A DNA stretch of 64,000 bases, taken from positions 351,295-415,294 of the forward strand of contig NC_030991.1 in NCBI RefSeq assembly GCF_000149955.1, read 5' to 3'. Origin of the DNA: Fusarium oxysporum f. sp. lycopersici 4287 (Eukaryota > Ascomycota > Sordariomycetes > Hypocreales > Nectriaceae). The notes beneath the pieces were generated by a model. It had not been told where the DNA came from, made no database searches, and was given only the letters and a program-made list of their open reading frames with translations. Position 1 is the first letter of the stretch. The number at the start of each line of letters is the position of its first letter. Positions 11,435 to 22,529 of the stretch are shown piece by piece. The translations under genes were made by a program, and so were the position numbers.

Positions 11435-12674
11435 GCTTGTGTAGAAGCTTTCTCTGATTCAGCTTGGAGAAAGGTGGCGAATGTGGATATGGTAGAGAAA
11501 AAAGAGAAAGAGGAAAAGATTGGCAGACCCCTTGAAATGAATGAAATGAGCGATTAGATATACACTCTTGAATATCTTATGCTTATCAGAATGCAAATAC
11601 CCCTCGGATAGACCACGGTCTAGAAGCTTTCCATCGAGTCGCTCACCGAAAGAGTCGCATAACGATGGTGTCAGAAGCACTTCATCAACTCCACTTTGTC
11701 CAATCGGCGGTGTGGGGCAAGGCCTCAACGTTGCTGGCAGGAAGCCAGCTGGCGATGGGAAGAGCAGCAAATGCAACATTTTACTGATGAGATCCAAAAA
11801 AGCACATAGGCAGTCCCATCTATGACTGTCCGGGTCGTACAACGCTTAAACACTCAATTTCTTTACATAATCCGGGGGGGGGGCTGAGGAAGGCCTAGAT
11901 GAGATATTATTGCAACGTGGAGCGACTAAGCACACACCATAACCATGAAACTATCAACCCCTGGCTTGTTGCCAGTGAAGATTTCATGATCGTGTGGCAG
12001 CCTGCAATCCTGGTTGTTCCTTCGGATTATCCCCTGGCAACGCTATTGGTGGATTTTGCTGAGAACAGGATCATGGATAGGTGGTCTGTGCAGTCGCTTG
12101 ATGGCTGCCTGTTCAAACGTCTGAGCCATTCCAAAGAAAATCAATTGAAAGTTCTTCAGAGTAGTGACACGGAAATTCGAGTGCGAACCATGCCTGAAGC
12201 GAGCTACCTAGTTTCGAGACGACGGAGGTTATGTATCTTCAGGAACATAGCGTTGGAGACACACGAAGGCCAATCGTAGGCATTTTGCACGTATAAAGGA
12301 AAAAAATGAGGGGGAGTTGAGATGAGGAAGCGGACAATGGCCGTTGATTGTTCCAGGATTCAATGAGACTATTGTTGGGTCGACCCACAATAAGAGCCGG
12401 GGTTGAAGAGTAAGCGGGCCTTCCTTGGAGAAGCGCCAATAGACCAATGATTTACAAACTAGACTCCGTCGCACTTGATTCGTTGGATCCCTTCGGTGGC
12501 TGCGATAAGATCGACCAACAGCAAGTTCAATATCGAATTATTCAGTGGAGCAGTTAAATACAGTAAGAAAAAGGACTGCAGAACACATTAGTCATGCAAT
12601 CAGTACCCTGCCCTCAGGGGCAGGATCAGGGAGCCGCCTCTTGCCCGAAACTATATAACTTGGTAGTCTAGAAA
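11435..12674. other. intergenic, no gene assigned
   Basis: Contains an 11-base G run ending near 11882 and a 126-codon ORF (11899-12279, +) with no recognised domain. CCTGCCCCTGAGGGCAGG-like pairing at about 12607-12624 could form a small hairpin. Nothing else stands out. Confidence 0.4.
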
Positions 12675-12991
12675 TATCTTCTGGGAAGCTCTGCGGACAA
12701 CGCTCTTCTCCTGTGACGTATTGATGTCTTTTGGGGGCTGGGGGTGAAAAGGGCACAGTCTCGATTTGAGCAAACTGTTGGCACTGCGAGAACTGTCCCA
12801 GGCCTTGTCTTTCGACACATGGCCTACGACGCTTGCACTTTCTTATCTAATTCACCGGCCAAGGAACGGCATAGCCCAGTGTCTTTATTGGTGTACAGCT
12901 CTGTCCTATCAGAAGCCTCGGAGCGGGCCTCCGTTTATGGGTTAAAGCTCTGTGGCAACACATTGCGGGGTCGCTCGCTCTGACTCAACTA
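12675..12991 (+). repeat. diverged dispersed repeat, copy 2
   Basis: Inverted partner of 3242-3550. The frame from about 12819 (MAYDACTFLSNSPAKERHS, VLSEAS, KLCGNTLRGRSL) is kept in both copies despite many substitutions. Its 3' end is TCAACTAAC. Confidence 0.7.
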
Positions 12992-13527
12992 ACATATCAC
13001 TCGCTATAGCTTGTGGCCTTGGAAGAGATGGTCTCCTGTAGCTTGCCATATTTGCAGAATATCAAGCATACCAGCATCACTTTGCGTCTGATGTGCCTTG
13101 ATAACGCGTAGAATGCGCCTACCCGCCAGAGTAGAACTGGCACCTCAACGGCTCCTCGCAAGTCATGCAGCCTACCACCTAATCATTTGCTTTGCCCCCT
13201 GGGCATGGAAGCTCTGCATGGACTTGTTGATAGTCCCCACATTGAATTCCGCTTCACCATAAGCAGTCCAGATTCTCTCATGATCAAGGGGAGGCTGTGT
13301 CTCTATAGTTGGTGTAAGAGGTATTTTGTTCTTACCCCACGTCAAATTGCCCGCAGCTGGAGCTGGGATGCATCTTCTTGGTCCCCATTCGGTACTCCCT
13401 CACTAGGCCACATTGATGCCTTTATTCGCTCATCACATTACGTGACGCCCTGCCTTGATTCTGTCCATCCTGGGGGTTTCGGTCAAATGGCCTCGCTGAT
13501 TCATGTTTCTCGACGTCTCGCCCAGCT
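12992..13527. other. intergenic, possibly coding remnant on minus strand
   Basis: The minus strand at about 13210-13350 reads LTPTIETQPPLDHERIW and AYGEAEFNVGTINKS without a stop, which looks protein-like, but I recognise no family. The plus-strand ORF at 13187-13537 looks like its shadow. Confidence 0.3.
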
Positions 13528-13925
13528 CTACCATTGAGATGTCACCCCGAGACCATCAAGCCCCGAATAATCTCCTCCCCAAGCTGAGATGCCCAGCACT
13601 CTAGGATCAGTCTCAAACGGGATGGTGTGGTCGGTGCGATTCTTCACATCATCCCCGGCTGATCGCCGAAAGAGCTGTCTGTACCAAGGCTCATTTGTAA
13701 CCCTCAGCAGGCCCACCCAAGCTGCAGCCACTTTCCCGCTCATCTCCGCTAACCGGTCCCTTTCGACGCTCATCCCAGGCATGAACCGCCCGCCCCCCTC
13801 GCGTGAAGCCTTTCATGACTCCATAATCTCGCCCAGTCCCCCTCCCCTCCAAGAGCTTGGCATAATCTTAAATGACCACCCCCTCTCCCCCAGAAACAAA
13901 GAAAAGAGGTCGTGGGTGGGCCTTG
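13528..13925 (-). pseudogene. unrecognised coding remnant
   Basis: An open minus-strand frame (13782-13528) reads MPGMSVERDRLAEMSGKVAA, LLRVTNEPWYRQLF and DPRVLGISAWGGDYSGL, with composition typical of a globular enzyme. Upstream, the sensible reading (DYAKLLEGRGTGRDYGVMKG) lies in another frame, so a frameshift near 13790-13810 is likely. I cannot name the family. It could pair with the protein-like reading at 13210-13350. Confidence 0.3.
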
Positions 13926-14411
13926 TTCCGCGGTCGTTGAAGTTTAATAACTCATTGAATTCATGGCTAAGACAGAGATGTCGATGTCACGAATGAATTA
14001 AGTCCTGTAGCTTGAGGATAGGGTTGCAAAATAAGTCAGCCAGATGGAGTGGGTACGCTTCGCAAGTGTAAAAAATCCAACAAGGAGCGTCCATGGTTTC
14101 GGGCCAAATAAAACCCCCGGACCCTAGGATTTCTGCTAACCTGATCAGCGCCCAGCATTGGCGAAGGACTGGTCACGCTCGCCGCAATACCACCTTCGGA
14201 TGTTTTGAAAACCTTTTGCTCAAATATTGCTACCCGTTGACATGCTAAGTTGGCTCACCCTGCACGAGTCAACGGGATGATATAGAAGGTAAATTGTTAG
14301 TTTAGTTCAGATTTAGGCCCTAATCTCATTTGACTGATCTGACGGCAGCCCTGCGAAACTCATCCAAGACTGTATACGTCGTTTCAGTTACGAAGTTGTA
14401 AATCGCGTGTC
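13926..14411. other. intergenic, nothing seen
   Basis: 3' flank of the 2EXR gene. No ORF, repeat or structured element could be supported. Confidence 0.5.
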
Positions 14412-15575
14412 TTAACCCTCCAAATGAAATTGTACAACCCGTCGTACCTCGGGAAATGTTTCTACACCGATGGATGAGGCCCAAACTTGACTGACCAAAG
14501 TTGCATAATCTGCCCACGGCAGCATGAACCAAAAATAGCCATGGAAATCATCCAAAATGTCATCCGGATTAGCCCAAATATCATTAACAATATCAAAAAC
14601 ATCCATTTGCACATCTATTGGCAAAGGAAGGTGTAGCATGTCTTCGCTGTCGGCATCGCCAAGTCGTATATGATACTGACCCTCGAAAAGCTTTACCCCT
14701 GCACTCCAATCATTAAGTAATCCAAGTTGCCAGTCAAGGTTTCTTTCTCGGCGAAAATCATCTTCGATAACGTTCCAGGGAATGTCGCACTTTGGAAGAC
14801 GGCTCCGTAGCGCTAGAAACCGGTTTACATCATTCTCCTTGTCAAGATCAAAGACTAAAAAATCATTCTGGGTTCCAACCGAGAACCTGGAGATTGGGAG
14901 GTTGTACGATCGGCAAACGAGTTGTAATTCTTTGACCCTCGACGAATATGATGGGCCAAATTCTGAGGAATAAAAATGAGATAGTGATGTAGACCAATGA
15001 GACAGTTCCTCCAGATGTAACGCATTCCCGATGTGCTTTGGACAGAGAATTACAGTTTCAAAGACGTTTGAGATATAATCAAAATAACCTTTGATGTCCT
15101 GGTGGAGATCGATATAGAGTAAGTCGCGTTTTGGATCAACCCAGCCGTATATGCGGTCCACATATTCAAAGGTACAGACGTCATATCTGCATGAGATAAG
15201 ATAAAGTTCTCGATTCCTGATGGTGATTTCCCGGACTTCTTTGCACAAGCACATAAATCCTGGCAAGTCGTGTCGATAGTGAGGGTACTGCCTCCCATTT
15301 CCTTCAATTCGGCGCGCATATGGAATGTATATTCGAGGAGAAGATGGAAAGAAAGCCAGGTTCCAAATCTTGCTTCGGATTTCTGCGGGTAGTTTTGCGA
15401 AATAGCTGAATTCATAGAGTTGCCTCGCCGTGTTTTGAGACGGCGACGATTGTCGGGCTGAGATATCGGCCGAAATATGAGGAGGCTGACATGCTTTGTC
15501 ACCTTTGCAGGAGAGTGGTCCGCATCGTGCATTTAACGAAGGAATAATCGTCAGTACTGAAGATTCATCTTCCAT
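14412..15575 (-). CDS. 2EXR-domain protein
   Basis: Intact single-exon ORF of 387 residues, ATG at 15575, TAA at 14412. The diagnostic segment is FSYFAKLPAEIRSKIWNLAF (about residues 55-74), followed by the R-Y-PY strand and a region on former-state comparison (PGFMCLCKEVREI) typical of 2EXR (two EXR motifs) proteins. The rest is mixed alpha/beta with aromatic-rich segments (YIDLHQDIKGYFDYISNVFE, PKHIGNALHLEELSHW). This family is greatly expanded in Pezizomycotina and has no established biochemical role, so I give no function. No signal peptide or membrane segment is visible. The neighbours offer no functional clue. Confidence 0.85.
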   Translation of the reverse strand: MEDESSVLTIIPSLNARCGPLSCKGDKACQPPHISADISARQSSPSQNTARQLYEFSYFAKLPAEIRSKIWNLAFFPSSPRIYIPYARRIEGNGRQYPHYRHDLPGFMCLCKEVREITIRNRELYLISCRYDVCTFEYVDRIYGWVDPKRDLLYIDLHQDIKGYFDYISNVFETVILCPKHIGNALHLEELSHWSTSLSHFYSSEFGPSYSSRVKELQLVCRSYNLPISRFSVGTQNDFLVFDLDKENDVNRFLALRSRLPKCDIPWNVIEDDFRRERNLDWQLGLLNDWSAGVKLFEGQYHIRLGDADSEDMLHLPLPIDVQMDVFDIVNDIWANPDDILDDFHGYFWFMLPWADYATLVSQVWASSIGVETFPEVRRVVQFHLEG

Positions 15576-17682
15576 TCTGATCCGCCGTCAAATGATGAAC
15601 GAGAGCATGCAAAATTGCCAGAGTGAACGGGGGGGGGGAATGGCGGTCAATAAATGAATAAATTCATTCCGCCCGGAAGGCCTTGTATGGCCAAGTGCGC
15701 TAGGTTGTTTACGGCGCTTAACTTTATCTTTGTCGGTCAATAGGCGGCCCCAAGCTAAATTGAGTTCGTTACATCAGGGGCAAAAGATTGTGCAAGTTGT
15801 AAAGTAATATGTCACGCAGCTCCTAAATGACAAGCTGGATGCGGCTGGACTGTTTGCATTCTTAGCTTAAGCACTGCTGGTTCAGACTGGGTAATATCCA
15901 CATATCTTCAAGCTTGAAAGTATAACCCGTAGCCGCCATACTCCCTGTCTTTGTGGTGACTATTATTGCACGCCTGCCAGGCTAAGGTGTGTGATGCATA
16001 GGATCTGAGCCGTGGAAAACAGGATTAGCAAGTTAACACTAGATAAGACCGTACTCTACTGTGAAGACACGTCTTTTATCCTTGAAACTGGTTCTTTCAA
16101 ACTCTCGGTACAATGGCGACGTTCTAGACCGCGGTCTACTGGCGAAAGTACTAAAGGTTAGACCCCTTCCTTGTCTAACCTGACCCACAAGGTAACAATA
16201 CACATCCCGACTAGACTGTTTCCGTCCTTCAGTCCGTCACCAGCAACCTCTCCTCACATGTATAAGTCCATCACCTCGGAACTACAACTATCAAGGGAAA
16301 AACATAATACATCACAACAGGTGGTTTAATAAAAGCACACACAGCCTAGAATGAAAGGGTAGAGTTAACTATAGTAGAAATCCCCGGGATTAAGGGCTAA
16401 AGTGGACCTTATCTAAGAGATTAATAAACGGTTTCATTGACAGCCAGAGACCAGTTATTCACCAAGAATCATGACAAATATGCCCGCATTGCTTATTCTC
16501 GAACGTTTGCTACGGCTATATTACTATTACGTAAAAGCCTAGCCGTATAATCCTCGGGAATATAACCAATAATCATTTCGGAGTTAAGGTTTGGAAAATA
16601 AGCAAAAAAAACAGAGGGTGCCTAACATCCCCAGTCGCAACTACTCGCCAACTTCATCCCGGCTGCACGCTATATTTCATCTTAGAATCCACACCCCAGT
16701 TGTTTTGTACGAAAAAGGTTTGGTATTGGGTATTGGAACAGCTGTCCATCAAGAGCCAGACTGCACAGAATCAGACAGACTCTCAAAGTATAGACGCGGA
16801 CAAAGACGCGTGGTGCAGCCACGCATTTCTTCAGACCTTCCATCTAACCTTAGACGGAAGGAAGAAAAATCTTCCTGGAAGCACGAAGTTAGTGCCTTAA
16901 GAGTTTCCTTGGACCTTAGGGTACCATTTCCGACGAGAATGAACTGTAACATCAATCATGATGAGTTAGCTTTATGCTACTTATTTCCTTCACACTGAAA
17001 ATGGCTCGTTAATATGATCGTACACTTGCTGTAACCCTAATCTTCAACGGGGATAACATCCGGAGTCTTTGTTAACCCTCAAACTGATAGAGCTCTGTCA
17101 CCATTAGTAAAAAGCAAAAGTAATGGCCGCCTTTGCCTCCGGACAACTCCGATCCTCTCACGATGACCGCTCGGCGATCATAGTTCACCAATGAATGGTG
17201 TTAATTGGCTAATCAAGACCAGGAAGCAACCAATGGCAATATGTTGTCTTTCAGACTAGCCCTGCGCATTACACTTGCAACGTACACGTCAACAATCCAA
17301 TCCTGAATGGCTTATTCCAACTGTCTCAGGAGGCCAAAGTTTGGCCAGTTATATCACAGCTAGCATGGCGTTTCTTGCTAATGTAACTCCAAGCTTGGAA
17401 GTAGTTTATAATAACACACTTCGTGGCTTGCAGTGGGTCACCTGCAGGCACAGAATTAGGGTATAGGGAGCGGGGTTATACGCATCCCAGAATCTGACAG
17501 ATCGTCGTGGCTTGGGTCTGCCAGCGACAGTGCTAGACAAGCTGACCAGAAGATCATGACACGGCACGTCAATGGTATCAGTGTGGGTACACACCAGTTT
17601 CAATTGGCGGGGTAATTTAACGAACGAACGAATGTGGCTGAGAGTAGTACCTTGTTTACATGTTCCAGGCGGACTGCAGCTG
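15576..17682. other. intergenic, no gene assigned
   Basis: A 9-base G run lies near 15630 and a perfect 14-bp palindrome TAGACCGCGGTCTA at about 16126-16139. The ORF at 16591-16998 (+) has no recognised domain. Repetitive-looking text at 16020-16330 could be a decayed LTR, but no matching partner was found. Confidence 0.4.
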
Positions 17683-18663
17683 CTAGTGATGCAGTGCGTA
17701 GGGGTGAGAATGGGGAGTGCCGGGATTAAGCGGAGGATAATTGACGCAGAATCTGGCGTCTAGATGTTTGATGTGAATAATCTCTTCGCCATACTTTATG
17801 TCGGGTTGACGAAGCGCTTGAGGTATTGCACCGTGATGGCCCACCTCGATATACTCCGTCTTGATAACATCCTTATTATATATAGCGCAAATGTTTGAGG
17901 AGCTAGTGGCGTTGAAGGGAAGGACCGGAGTGGGCACGCTGGTTGGGATATAGCCGGCACTATATTCGCCTGATGATGATGGGGCCGACATGTTGGAGGG
18001 GATAGGATGAGAGATGGTGCTCGCTAAGGATTTGCAGTTGTCAGACAAGGGGATATATTGTTGGCTGTAGTCGTTGAGGCAGCTGTAGTCGCTAGTGAAT
18101 GGTGTTCCGTGAGGGCAAAGAATAGCATCGTTGCCAGTGCTGAGGCTGCCATTGCAAGCTGTTGATGTTGAGAGCTTGTCGGGAAATGAGAGTCGTCGTA
18201 GAGTTAGGCCTGGTCCAGGGGAAGATAACGAGGCCATTGGCGCCCCCATAATCTCCTTGAGTCGAATCAACTCTTTCTCGACTGTCTCATTGCGGCGCAA
18301 TAGCTCTTGGATGGTCTGGTCACGACCTTGGTTGCTCTTGAGCTCCCCTAGTTCGCGCTCCAGCCGCTCAATGTGCCTTTTGGTGCGGGCGCGAATCGCC
18401 CTCTGGGCCTCTCGATCGTTGGCTCTCTTGCGGGCGAGCTGTACGGGAGTAAGGGTAGAAACCCTTCTGGTGCCTGAACAACGCTATATTAGTATGGTAA
18501 GGATAGTTTGCCCTGCTTTGCTTAGTTTTATTTCTATTGAATATAGAATACCGGAGATCCATGGCATCAGGGCAATAAACAAGACTAATAAACAAATAAA
18601 GGAAAAAGGCAACTTACTCTTCCGCTTGGACTTCGCAGGTGCTGTTGATAATGATTGGTCCAT
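17683..18663 (-). CDS. bZIP transcription factor (AP-1-like basic region)
   Basis: Two exons, 18663-18618 and 18473-17683, joined across a 144-bp intron (18474-18617; donor GTAAGT, branch ACTAATA, acceptor TTCAG). The phase fits and gives a 278-residue protein starting MDQSLSTAPAKSKRKS. The basic region ARKRANDREAQRAIRARTKR (about residues 26-45) runs into the coil HIERLERELGELKS...LLRRNETVEKELIRLKEI. The C-terminal half is Ser/Pro-rich and ends with YGEEIIHIKHLDARFCVNYP. Proteins of this layout are nuclear regulators, often near accessory gene clusters in fungi, but no cluster is present here. It is intact, unlike the bZIP at 626-2154. Confidence 0.9.
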
Positions 18664-19806
18664 GTTAATTGTGTATGAAGAGGCAGAAGGTCGGCTGAAG
18701 GTTGGCGGTAGGCGGGTGTTAAATATATTATTTTTTTGTTGTGTCTTTGTGTGTGCGTCTCTCTTCTCCCCAAGTTGTGAAGTTACCTGCCCTGCGATGG
18801 TAGACCAGTAGTATCCTTCACGTTCCAAGCCTTCAAGAAAGATATGCAAGTGAGGGTGTGTGGATTCGACCCACCTCAAAAACCCTTCTTTGAACCCATG
18901 AGGAGACTTCCAAAGGCCTCTACTCCTCCCGATGTCTACACCATCATTTTAGTTATGGTGTTTCATGGCTGATCTATCGCAATCTTAGACGACTGGGGTT
19001 AACACTAGCTTAAGCGAGGATCTGCAGGGATCAGGAATGTGGTGCTGGGGTTCCATTCAACTCAGGGGCCCAATCTTTGTACGTCGGAATGTTCCGCTAG
19101 CTCGCATTGGATGTTGTAGATAAGCGACTAGACCCATGCCGTCTGTACACGGAGAAGGGACGTCCTAACAAGTAATTCAATTCTATTGATTTCATATTGA
19201 TGCTGCCCAATAGGCATACATTCCGAAACATAAGCCATCTATGCCCCAGGCTCTCCACCTTTACTTCTCACCTCCACCAACTGGCTGGTACGCTAGCCAG
19301 GCAAATAACTACTCCGTTCCTGCTTCTGGAGACGATCGGCATCCCCCCTCGTTCTCACTTCTTTCCCATACTCATACATACTTGTTCGTTCTTCAAGGCA
19401 CCGCGCCCGATACTCCGACCGGATCCTCACGGCTGTTTTCATCATCCATCGCCGCCATACCACTCACTATCCGAGTTGAACGCCTAGGTGGTACATGAAC
19501 GTTTCAGCTGTCTATCGCAGCAGCTTGGGCGACCTCTGAGCGGGACCATTGACTGGGCAAATTGCAAAGAAGCATTCTACGAGACTCTGTTCTCCTATTT
19601 CTGCTCTGATTCGTCGAGTGCTGGCTTAATCGAGTTCTTGAGAGCGCATTGCAGTTAAACACATCTCTTGGTGCATCACCTCGCGGTGACTCGAGCTCTC
19701 TATCTCTGTTACTGGGAAGCCACACTTGAAAGACTACACTAAAAGAGCATGACCTTTTTTCTAGTATCCAATCCTCAATCAAGAAGAACAGATTCGCCCT
19801 GCAATC
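18664..19806. other. intergenic, promoter side of bZIP gene
   Basis: CT-rich 5' flank of the 18663 start, then ORFs (19197-19498 +, 19504-19782 -) without recognised features. TTAA occurs at 19807, a possible PiggyBac target, but no terminal repeat was found there. Confidence 0.4.
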
Positions 19807-21904
19807 TTAACCGGATATTTCCGAACACTTCATTAGCCTAACGCACCGCCGAAGACTCGACATTAACAATCCCTTTTGTGAAGCAAATTTGCATGTCTGG
19901 AAACTCTGCAACTCGGTGTTGCTGGTTGTAGCTCCAATACGTTTTGATGGGCATCTCGGACAAATCGCGACATCACACTGCTTACATCCCCACCTTGATT
20001 GATGCCTTCTTTTATTGCTGCTGACTAGCCCCAAAGGCTTCCTTGAGCTCCTTGACCTAGGCCTCCCAAGCTTATAACCCCGACAAGCAACGCAATTACC
20101 TTTTTTCCCTCTTTGGACATATGTATGCTGTGCCACGTAAATTCATCCCCAGCCCGAAATCTCCGCCTTGGCTGACTTTCCTTATAGAATGCTTTGAATA
20201 GCTCGTTATAAATGCGCCGGCGCCAATCTTTCTGATTTGTATATCGCTTCCAATGAGGCTGGCCGTGGAGTTGCAAAAGGAAGCTATTCACAAGGACCAC
20301 ATCTAACAGGAAGGCCCAAGCAAGAGCCTGCCAAGCGCCGCGGCGAATAGCATGATCGTAGCCCTGATATGCCCTCCTCTGGTCTCCTCGATCCACATGA
20401 TTCATCTCATCATTATATACAGCAGCCACGGTGGGGATTGATATGAGCTTGACTGGCTCGTCACCAAAAAATCGCTGTATTGGCCGTGCTGTAGAAGTCG
20501 TTGTTGACGGCCGCTTCCTCCACCGCTCACATCTCTCATCGCCCTTAAACACGGTTGATAGGAATAACACAAGGGCTTTATCCTTCCACACGATTTGATT
20601 TACCTGTAGTAAGAATAGATAAGTTAGTAAGGAAATCGTAGCTAATAGAGTCAAGGCTTTCTACCTGATTATCTGGGGTAGGGATGACTTTGATCTCGTT
20701 GAATTTGGACCCTGATTTCCCTGATTTATCCTTCTTCTTGGCATCAATGAGCTCCTTGAAGATGCCACAGTTAGGGCGGGCTGTGCCTGTAGCGCCGTGC
20801 CGTGCTGACGGAGAGAGAGAAAGAGGTCTGGCGACGAGAAGAGATTATCCACAAAGACGTGATATATCGAATTCGGCAGTAGATTTATAAGGGCAATAAC
20901 AACGCTTTGAGTCGAGTTCAATGCAATCACTTTATCCCCGTCGTCTGTGAGGACGTGGATAACTTCTTCAACCTTATAAGCCTCGCTAGCTTCCCTCTGT
21001 CGGCTGGCTTTTCCTCTTCTTCCTCCTCGGCCGCCGCCTCTCCCTCTTCGAGATACCGATTTCTTCCTCTTTGAACGTTCAACGCCAACAGGACCGTGTT
21101 CTGCACCGGACTGGTGCCAAATCCACCGTAAAAGATACCTAACTGGGCCACAACCCATACCTTGAAGCCTGGATTAATAGGCTTGCCGGGCACATATGTG
21201 GCCTCTGAGTTCCTCCCTGTATAGCGGATCATGCCTTCATCTACAGCGAGATGAGAGCCCGGCTCACAGAGCTGCGTTGTGGCATATTGTATGTGCTCAG
21301 ACCACGGTTGTGCGCATTGAAAGACCTCAGGGAATCTCTCATCGTCAGTAAATTTGGTATAATCGAAGGGGCGAAGGTGACGATGAAGGAGTTGAAACGG
21401 GTCATATGTCATAAACTTGATGATAGATTGTTCAGGACGTTGCTCCCCCGGCTTAGGAGTCTTCCAATGGTCTTCAATCGCAATTTCCTTATAGATTCCT
21501 ATATAAATTAGGACCCCAAGCCAGATATATACTTCTGCGGCGCATGTAGGCTTCCAGCTTTGCAGCCGTGACCAGTCCTTCAATTCATGGTTCCGGCTAT
21601 CAATAACGCCCCTTTCCCGCAAGCTGTTGGCCTAGCTGTTGGTATATTGAACCCAGCTGTTGACTAGGGAAAGAGGCACAAAGTGTTGGAAGAGGTGCAG
21701 CGGCTCTTGGAGCTGCTGGTTGACCTTAAGATCGCGCCTTTCCATATTGAATGGTTGGAAATTGAACCCTCGGTCTTCTGCGGGAGGAAAGCCGGGTCGC
21801 TGGGTGCTATCATACTTATGCTCCCGGCTGCTGTTATCTTCCCTGATGAAGCTTTGGTCGTCATATGCATTGAGGGCGTTGGTAGGTATTGATTGAGAGC
21901 TCAT
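19807..21904 (-). pseudogene. PiggyBac-type transposase (DDE_Tnp_1_7), inactivated
   Basis: Minus-strand reading from ATG 21904. The transposase core appears in order: AEVYIWLGVLIYIGIYKEI, the first Asp in LAVDEGMIRYTGRNSEATYV, a basic insert (RRGRGGGRGGRRGKA), the second Asp in YHVFVDNLFSSPDLFLSLRQ, and the third in YNDEMNHVDRGDQRRAYQGY. A C-terminal Cys-rich zinc-binding region follows (CVACRGYKLGRPR, WGCKQCDVAICPRC). One good intron is at 20604-20664 (CTAAC branch). Lesions: TAG at 21632-21634 and frameshifts near 21133-21145, 20788-20805 and 20105-20130. PiggyBac transposases cut and paste at TTAA; no element ends were identified. It is clearly dead, though some shifts could be sequencing errors. 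Confidence 0.85.
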
Positions 21905-22529
21905 TGATAACTTCAGAATGATTTGTATGATGTTTTTGGTGGGAATGATTGATGATGCATCGTCAGGTTCCCCGCATGTACCTATCGTGTGACAGGGGTG
22001 ATATGGGGCGGAATACCTTCTGGAGCCTTAACACAATCGAGGGGATAATTTCATTATTGAGTTTCTGCTGAGCTGATGCTTTATTTTACTTCAGAAGCAC
22101 ACAAAAATGGGACAGCCTGTCCCCAAGATCGTGGACACTTGGAGCTCACCTGGACTACCGCGCGCAGCAGATCAAACCGCCAATGGGACAGTGCCTGCCC
22201 TCCTGCGCCTCATGCCTTGACCGGTTCACTTTTACCTGGCCTTATAACAGGCCATAGTTCCCTCCATGTCATCATCTCGCCTTCTTTTATCCCTCTTACC
22301 TCAGAAACTTCATACCTCAATACAGTTACAATGACATCCACTTTTTCCGGACCTCCTCTCTCTTACTTCATGCCAAACCAAGCACCATTCTTTGCATAAC
22401 GACGGCAGCACCTCAACTCTTCTCATCTGAAAACCCCCGTCGCTTCTTCTGAAAGACTGCAATTAATGGCTTATCGTGCCGGTCCCTGAAGACGCTACTA
22501 TACCTTAAGCGCCTGTTGTAGCCAAGAAG
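21905..22529. other. intergenic between PiggyBac remnant and esterase
   Basis: No gene recognised. It contains the 3' flank of the esterase. The ORF at 22076-22399 (+) lacks any family feature. Confidence 0.4.

Noticed and set aside
11871..11884. G-run as a functional quadruplex
   Set aside because: A single homopolymer run does not give four separated G tracts.
16020..16330. Possible solo LTR
   Set aside because: No TG/CA ends with a matching target duplication and no second copy in the window.
19807..22030. TTAA-bounded PiggyBac ends
   Set aside because: TTAA occurs near both sides but no matching inverted repeats could be found.
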